64,000 nucleotides of DNA from Tubulanus polymorphus. Lineage: Eukaryota; Nemertea; Palaeonemertea; Tubulaniformes; Tubulanidae. A model generated the notes under the pieces. The model was not told where the DNA came from. It saw nothing but the letters and a program-made list of their open reading frames with translations, and searched no databases. This document shows positions 34,866-64,000 of the stretch, in pieces (within the stretch, counting starts at the first letter, position 1; every line of letters begins with the position of its first letter). A program made the translations under genes and the position numbers. The DNA is taken from assembly GCF_964204645.1 (NCBI RefSeq), contig NC_134035.1:3844501-3908500 (forward strand), read 5' to 3'.

Positions 34866-36653
34866 TCAAGAAGAACCTAACAGATGTTCGACCGTCATAA
34901 TCAGATCATTATGTTTATTCAGCATATGCTGCATGAGCGTCGCGTCACCCGTATCTTCACCGCACAACGCGCAACAACCGGCGATTTCCAGATCGACCGA
35001 CGTCAAAATCGCGTGACCGAGCGCTTCGTCGACCAGTTTATTGGTGGCGCTGTCCTCGACCGGCGGCTGAACGGCGGTCTTCAGATCGATGAGCGAGCTG
35101 GCGGCTATCCGAGCGTCGTCCGTCGTACGGAACTCGTCGCGGCAGACGCGCGATCGTATATGAGCGTCGAGATCGTCGCGATTCGGGAACTCGCAGCGAC
35201 ACGCGACGCACGCGAAAAACGCCGATTTTTTCGCCACCGTATTTTTTTCCGAATTCCCCGCCGCCGTTTTCGTCGTCGCGGGGCCGGGGGCACTTCGATA
35301 TCGTTCGTGAATCCGAGTATGAGTTTCAATGTCTTTGCGGCGGATGAATCCCTTCCCGCACGTCGCGCAAACGAACGGCAATTCCTTCAGATGAATCCGC
35401 CGCACGTGCTGGCGCAGATTCGACTCCGAACTGAATTTCTTACCGCACGCGTCGCAGACGCTCGCCGCAGCGGCCCTCTTGCATCCGTGCACGAGCTTAA
35501 CGTGACGATCTAAGTTATAACGCAAGTGGAAACTCTTCCCGCAATCGGCGCACGCGAAAACCTTCTTCGTCGCGTCGTGGAATTTCAAATGTCGTCGCAA
35601 AACGCGTTTCGACGCGAAGCGCTTCCCGCACGTGTCGCACGTGTGGTCGTATTTTTTCTCGTGAACGGTCTCTTTGTGCTCTTTCAAATAAAACGTCGTT
35701 TTGAACGCCGCGGAACACCGGTCGCATCGAACGCGACGCTCTGGGTGAACGCGTTTGACGTGCGCTTTCAAGAACTTCTCGCGTTCGAACGCCTTCGTGC
35801 ATATCTTACACCGAAATCCTTCGACGTCGTTCTCCGCGTTCTTAGACGCCGGTCGTTTGTCTGATCGGTCGTTCTGCGTCTCAGTCACGACCGTAGACTT
35901 GTCTAAAACCAAGCTTAACCGTTTTTCACCAACGTTCGGCACAACTTTAGGCATCGGAACGCTGGCACCAGCTACGCTATCCTTTGCGCAACTTTCAGCT
36001 CCGATATCGCTACATTCAGGCATGCAGCCGCCCGCTGAGGCCGAACTATCCGTAGCGGACTTTCGCGTAATATCAACGGACTTTTCAGTCCTGATTTCGC
36101 TAAATTCAGGCACGCGGCCACGTTCTACGCAGGCTGAGCGTTCCTTCGCAGATTTTTGGTATACATCGACGACAGAACTCTCGATCCCGATTTCACTAAA
36201 ACGCGGCGTATCATCACCCGCCGAGCCGCGATCGATGAATTTTCGCGTGATACGTTTTAGAGTCCCGGTCGACTCATCCTTCGCGGAAGACGACGTCTGT
36301 TTTATAGACTCGGACCGCATCGGGACGACACGGTTATCTCGATCACGCGTCGTCGCCATTCGTTTCTCGTTTTCGAGCGAGTACTCGTCAGTCAGAACGC
36401 AGCGTAATCCGGCGTCGATCACCTGAAATCTCGCTTTGTTGATAACGAATCGCACGCCGCCCGTCGACGTTTTACAGATTTCCACGTTCAGCCCAGACAC
36501 CGATTTCGAGGTGAATCTTACGCGCGATTCCGATTCGATCAATTGAATCGTTTGTACGAGGAAATCCGGCAGAACGAGTTCTAAAGTTTGAAGGTCGACG
36601 TTCAGCTTGGCGCCGCGGGTTTTATCAGCGCCGTTCGACGATGCTTCCGACAT
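34866..36653 (-). CDS. C2H2 zinc-finger protein, single exon
   Basis: Intronless frame of 595 codons from ATG 36653 (AAAATGT context). A stop codon lies in frame shortly upstream, and a GTG six bases earlier is not needed. Residues 1..~95 form an unrecognised N-terminal region. Residues ~150..230 hold three degenerate ~30-residue repeats (FSEIG...S.SAKERS type). Six well-formed C2H2 fingers follow at about 282..303, 310..331, 339..359, 368..389, 400..421 and 429..449, each C-x2-C-x12-H-x3-4-H, with short linkers that only partly match TGEKP. A seventh unit at 482..504 ends in Cys rather than His. A last C2H2-like unit at 561..581 is near the C terminus. Clustered fingers of this kind bind DNA, so a nuclear transcription factor is expected. 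No KRAB, BTB or SCAN domain is visible. It is head to head with the carboxypeptidase gene, about 1.7 kb away. Orthology cannot be assigned by eye. Confidence 0.9.
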   Translation of the reverse strand: MSEASSNGADKTRGAKLNVDLQTLELVLPDFLVQTIQLIESESRVRFTSKSVSGLNVEICKTSTGGVRFVINKARFQVIDAGLRCVLTDEYSLENEKRMATTRDRDNRVVPMRSESIKQTSSSAKDESTGTLKRITRKFIDRGSAGDDTPRFSEIGIESSVVDVYQKSAKERSACVERGRVPEFSEIRTEKSVDITRKSATDSSASAGGCMPECSDIGAESCAKDSVAGASVPMPKVVPNVGEKRLSLVLDKSTVVTETQNDRSDKRPASKNAENDVEGFRCKICTKAFEREKFLKAHVKRVHPERRVRCDRCSAAFKTTFYLKEHKETVHEKKYDHTCDTCGKRFASKRVLRRHLKFHDATKKVFACADCGKSFHLRYNLDRHVKLVHGCKRAAAASVCDACGKKFSSESNLRQHVRRIHLKELPFVCATCGKGFIRRKDIETHTRIHERYRSAPGPATTKTAAGNSEKNTVAKKSAFFACVACRCEFPNRDDLDAHIRSRVCRDEFRTTDDARIAASSLIDLKTAVQPPVEDSATNKLVDEALGHAILTSVDLEIAGCCALCGEDTGDATLMQHMLNKHNDLIMTVEHLLGSS

Positions 36654-36659
36654 TTTCAC

Positions 36660-38309
36660 TTAGGCCTATTTAACCCTTTTTCCACGACTACGTAACGTCT
36701 TTTTTACAAAAGGAATAAAAGAAAAATGAGATAATTACAACATTTGCATATAAGAGATGTGAATAAATCGTATAAAAACATACGGCTGGTAAAAGTGGAA
36801 TCTCAAACATCGATCACCAACGAGCGAAATTAAACTGCACAATAAATTCGAAATTGAATTGTATTGATTTTATCAAGTTTGATCTATTAAAACGCTAAAT
36901 AACGAATTGGACATATGTCTTACCTACTTACTCCTCTTCGGGGAGTTAATTAAAGAGATCCAATGGATGTGCGATGCATTTTTCGAGGTCCTGGCGTCTT
37001 TGAAGAGTCAAAACAGTTTACGATATTAACAGCGTAAGCCAATAAAATTCAATTGATTTGACTTTGCTTCCCCGATTTACGGCATCCGCGAACCGAGCGG
37101 CTGGCTCTTAATCTCGGGAGCTGGTGAATTCTCCAAGCGGCTGGCTCATGAATGGGGCCGATCAAATTGTAAACATTGCGGGTTTGTCCTTCGTTTATTA
37201 CGGTATCTGAATGGAAAATCGCTACCGAACTCGATGATCTAGAAACGGGAACAACGCGAAACTCGAGAGGAATTCATTAAATGGTAGGTGTAGGTTGAGG
37301 GCTTGGAGGGCGCCGTTTTCTCGTCTCAAAATCAAAAAAAGTGTCAACTGTCAAAATCTTTAAAGTTAAATATCAATGTAACTTTGTTGTCATCTACTGT
37401 GCTGCACCCGATGAACCCTGTCAATATCATTTTCAGGTCTTTGATTATTCATACGACTTGGCCTAAATACTTCGCATACCAACAAGGTTTCCCCGAATAT
37501 AACCCTTTCATTTTCAAAACTTATAGTGATGTACTAATATTAGTCGGAATACCAGTGTTTGTTTGTGGAACGATGGCTAAAATTTAGTTACTAGACTAAT
37601 ACTGATGGTGATCTCTTCCTTTTCTCTACTACTCTACTAACTATAGTATAGGGCTTCATCAGGGGTGGATGCAGGTTTTTGGAAACATTGGATTTAGGGT
37701 CACTATACTTACACATATTTCTTAGCGCAAAAGTGGGCACGAAGCCTCCTTGCTAGGGGGGTCTGGGGGCCCCTAGAAAATTTTGAAAAATTTGATTAAT
37801 TTAGATGGATTCCGAGCACTTTCTTGGTTGAAATTGGGAATGAAATGGGGAATGGGTTGAAAACCTTCTATGATTTTTAGGAGAAGATTCCAAGGTCCCT
37901 TGGCCAAAAAAATGCGGGATACCCCCGCACCCTCCCTGGATCTGCCTATTACTTTTTTTACAATCCTGTATTAATCATGACAGGTTATTAGCGTTAGGGT
38001 AAGGGAAGATAAGAGTAGGATAAGCGACTGAGGCAGATTAGTGTGTGAAAGATAGTAAATAAACGCTTTAAACCTAGGCCTAACCTTTTGATCTTAAACC
38101 TATTCTAATAGCTGTCACATAGACTACAGGCGTAGACCCTATTCAGAATACCGGTATGTGCTATTTTCATATCACCTGATGTATGAGACATATATTTTCT
38201 AAGAATAAATATCAAATATAAATAAAGCATGTAGGGGCCTAAATTGCCAGAACGAACTAATTGTTTAAATACGGCCCTAAATCGAATTTTTTTTTTTGTT
38301 TGAATTCAG
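36660..38309. other. Intergenic region between two divergent genes
   Basis: No supported exon. Contains a short duplicated GCGGCTGGCTC motif (37095..37150) and a repeat fragment with GGGGGGTCTGGGGGCCCC at 37755. The shared region could hold promoters for the zinc-finger gene and the first, non-coding exon of the carboxypeptidase gene, whose position I cannot fix. Confidence 0.4.

Positions 38310-64000
<25,691 letters not shown>

Noticed and set aside
36654-36659. GTG start two codons upstream in the zinc-finger gene
   Set aside because: Animal nuclear genes start at ATG; the ATG at 36653 has good context and a stop codon lies just upstream.
37303-37587. 94-codon frame in the intergenic region
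   Set aside because: It does not begin at ATG, has no splice sites and no recognisable domain.

Overview
This window is nuclear DNA from an animal. Canonical GT/AG splice sites, short exons in repeat-filled introns and animal-type protein families all point that way. The style (TCG/CGA-rich exons in AT-rich, MITE- and SINE-crowded introns) suggests a marine invertebrate, perhaps a lophotrochozoan such as a mollusc. That placement is an inference, not something the sequence proves.

Three protein-coding loci are supported. (1) Left half, minus strand: the 5' part of an unidentified, probably regulatory gene. It has one distal start (27929) joined to a 194-residue exon (24734..25316), a second start exon (17175..17238) and a shared exon (13225..13438). 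A third start exon with its own promoter-like region (9893..10509) may belong to the same gene. All junction phases agree, so this looks like a multi-promoter gene whose conserved domain lies beyond the left edge. (2) Middle, minus strand: an intronless C2H2 zinc-finger protein (34866..36653). (3) Right half, plus strand: a cytosolic carboxypeptidase of the AGBL2/AGBL3 (CCP2/CCP3) type, a tubulin-tail deglutamylase/detyrosinase family. It has at least 28 exons from 38310 to the right edge, the complete M14 catalytic domain, a possible second promoter (41458..41491), and two alternative 3' structures at 60363. One is a 1.15-kb terminal exon carrying a Gly-X-Ala repeat tract; the other is a 24-nt microexon leading to further exons.

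The zinc-finger gene and the carboxypeptidase gene are head to head, separated by about 1.7 kb. They have no obvious functional link.

The rest is repeats: palindromic MITE-like elements, TTAACCC-ended elements, a 44-bp TIR element, tRNA-derived SINEs, a 43-bp minisatellite and simple repeats. The most striking family carries a hammerhead-ribozyme-like core (CUGANGA, a stem, GAAA). It occurs in at least four sequence families with different but still self-complementary stem II arms, often as head-to-head inverted pairs. One pair makes a 259-bp palindrome with a single visible mismatch between its 124-nt arms.
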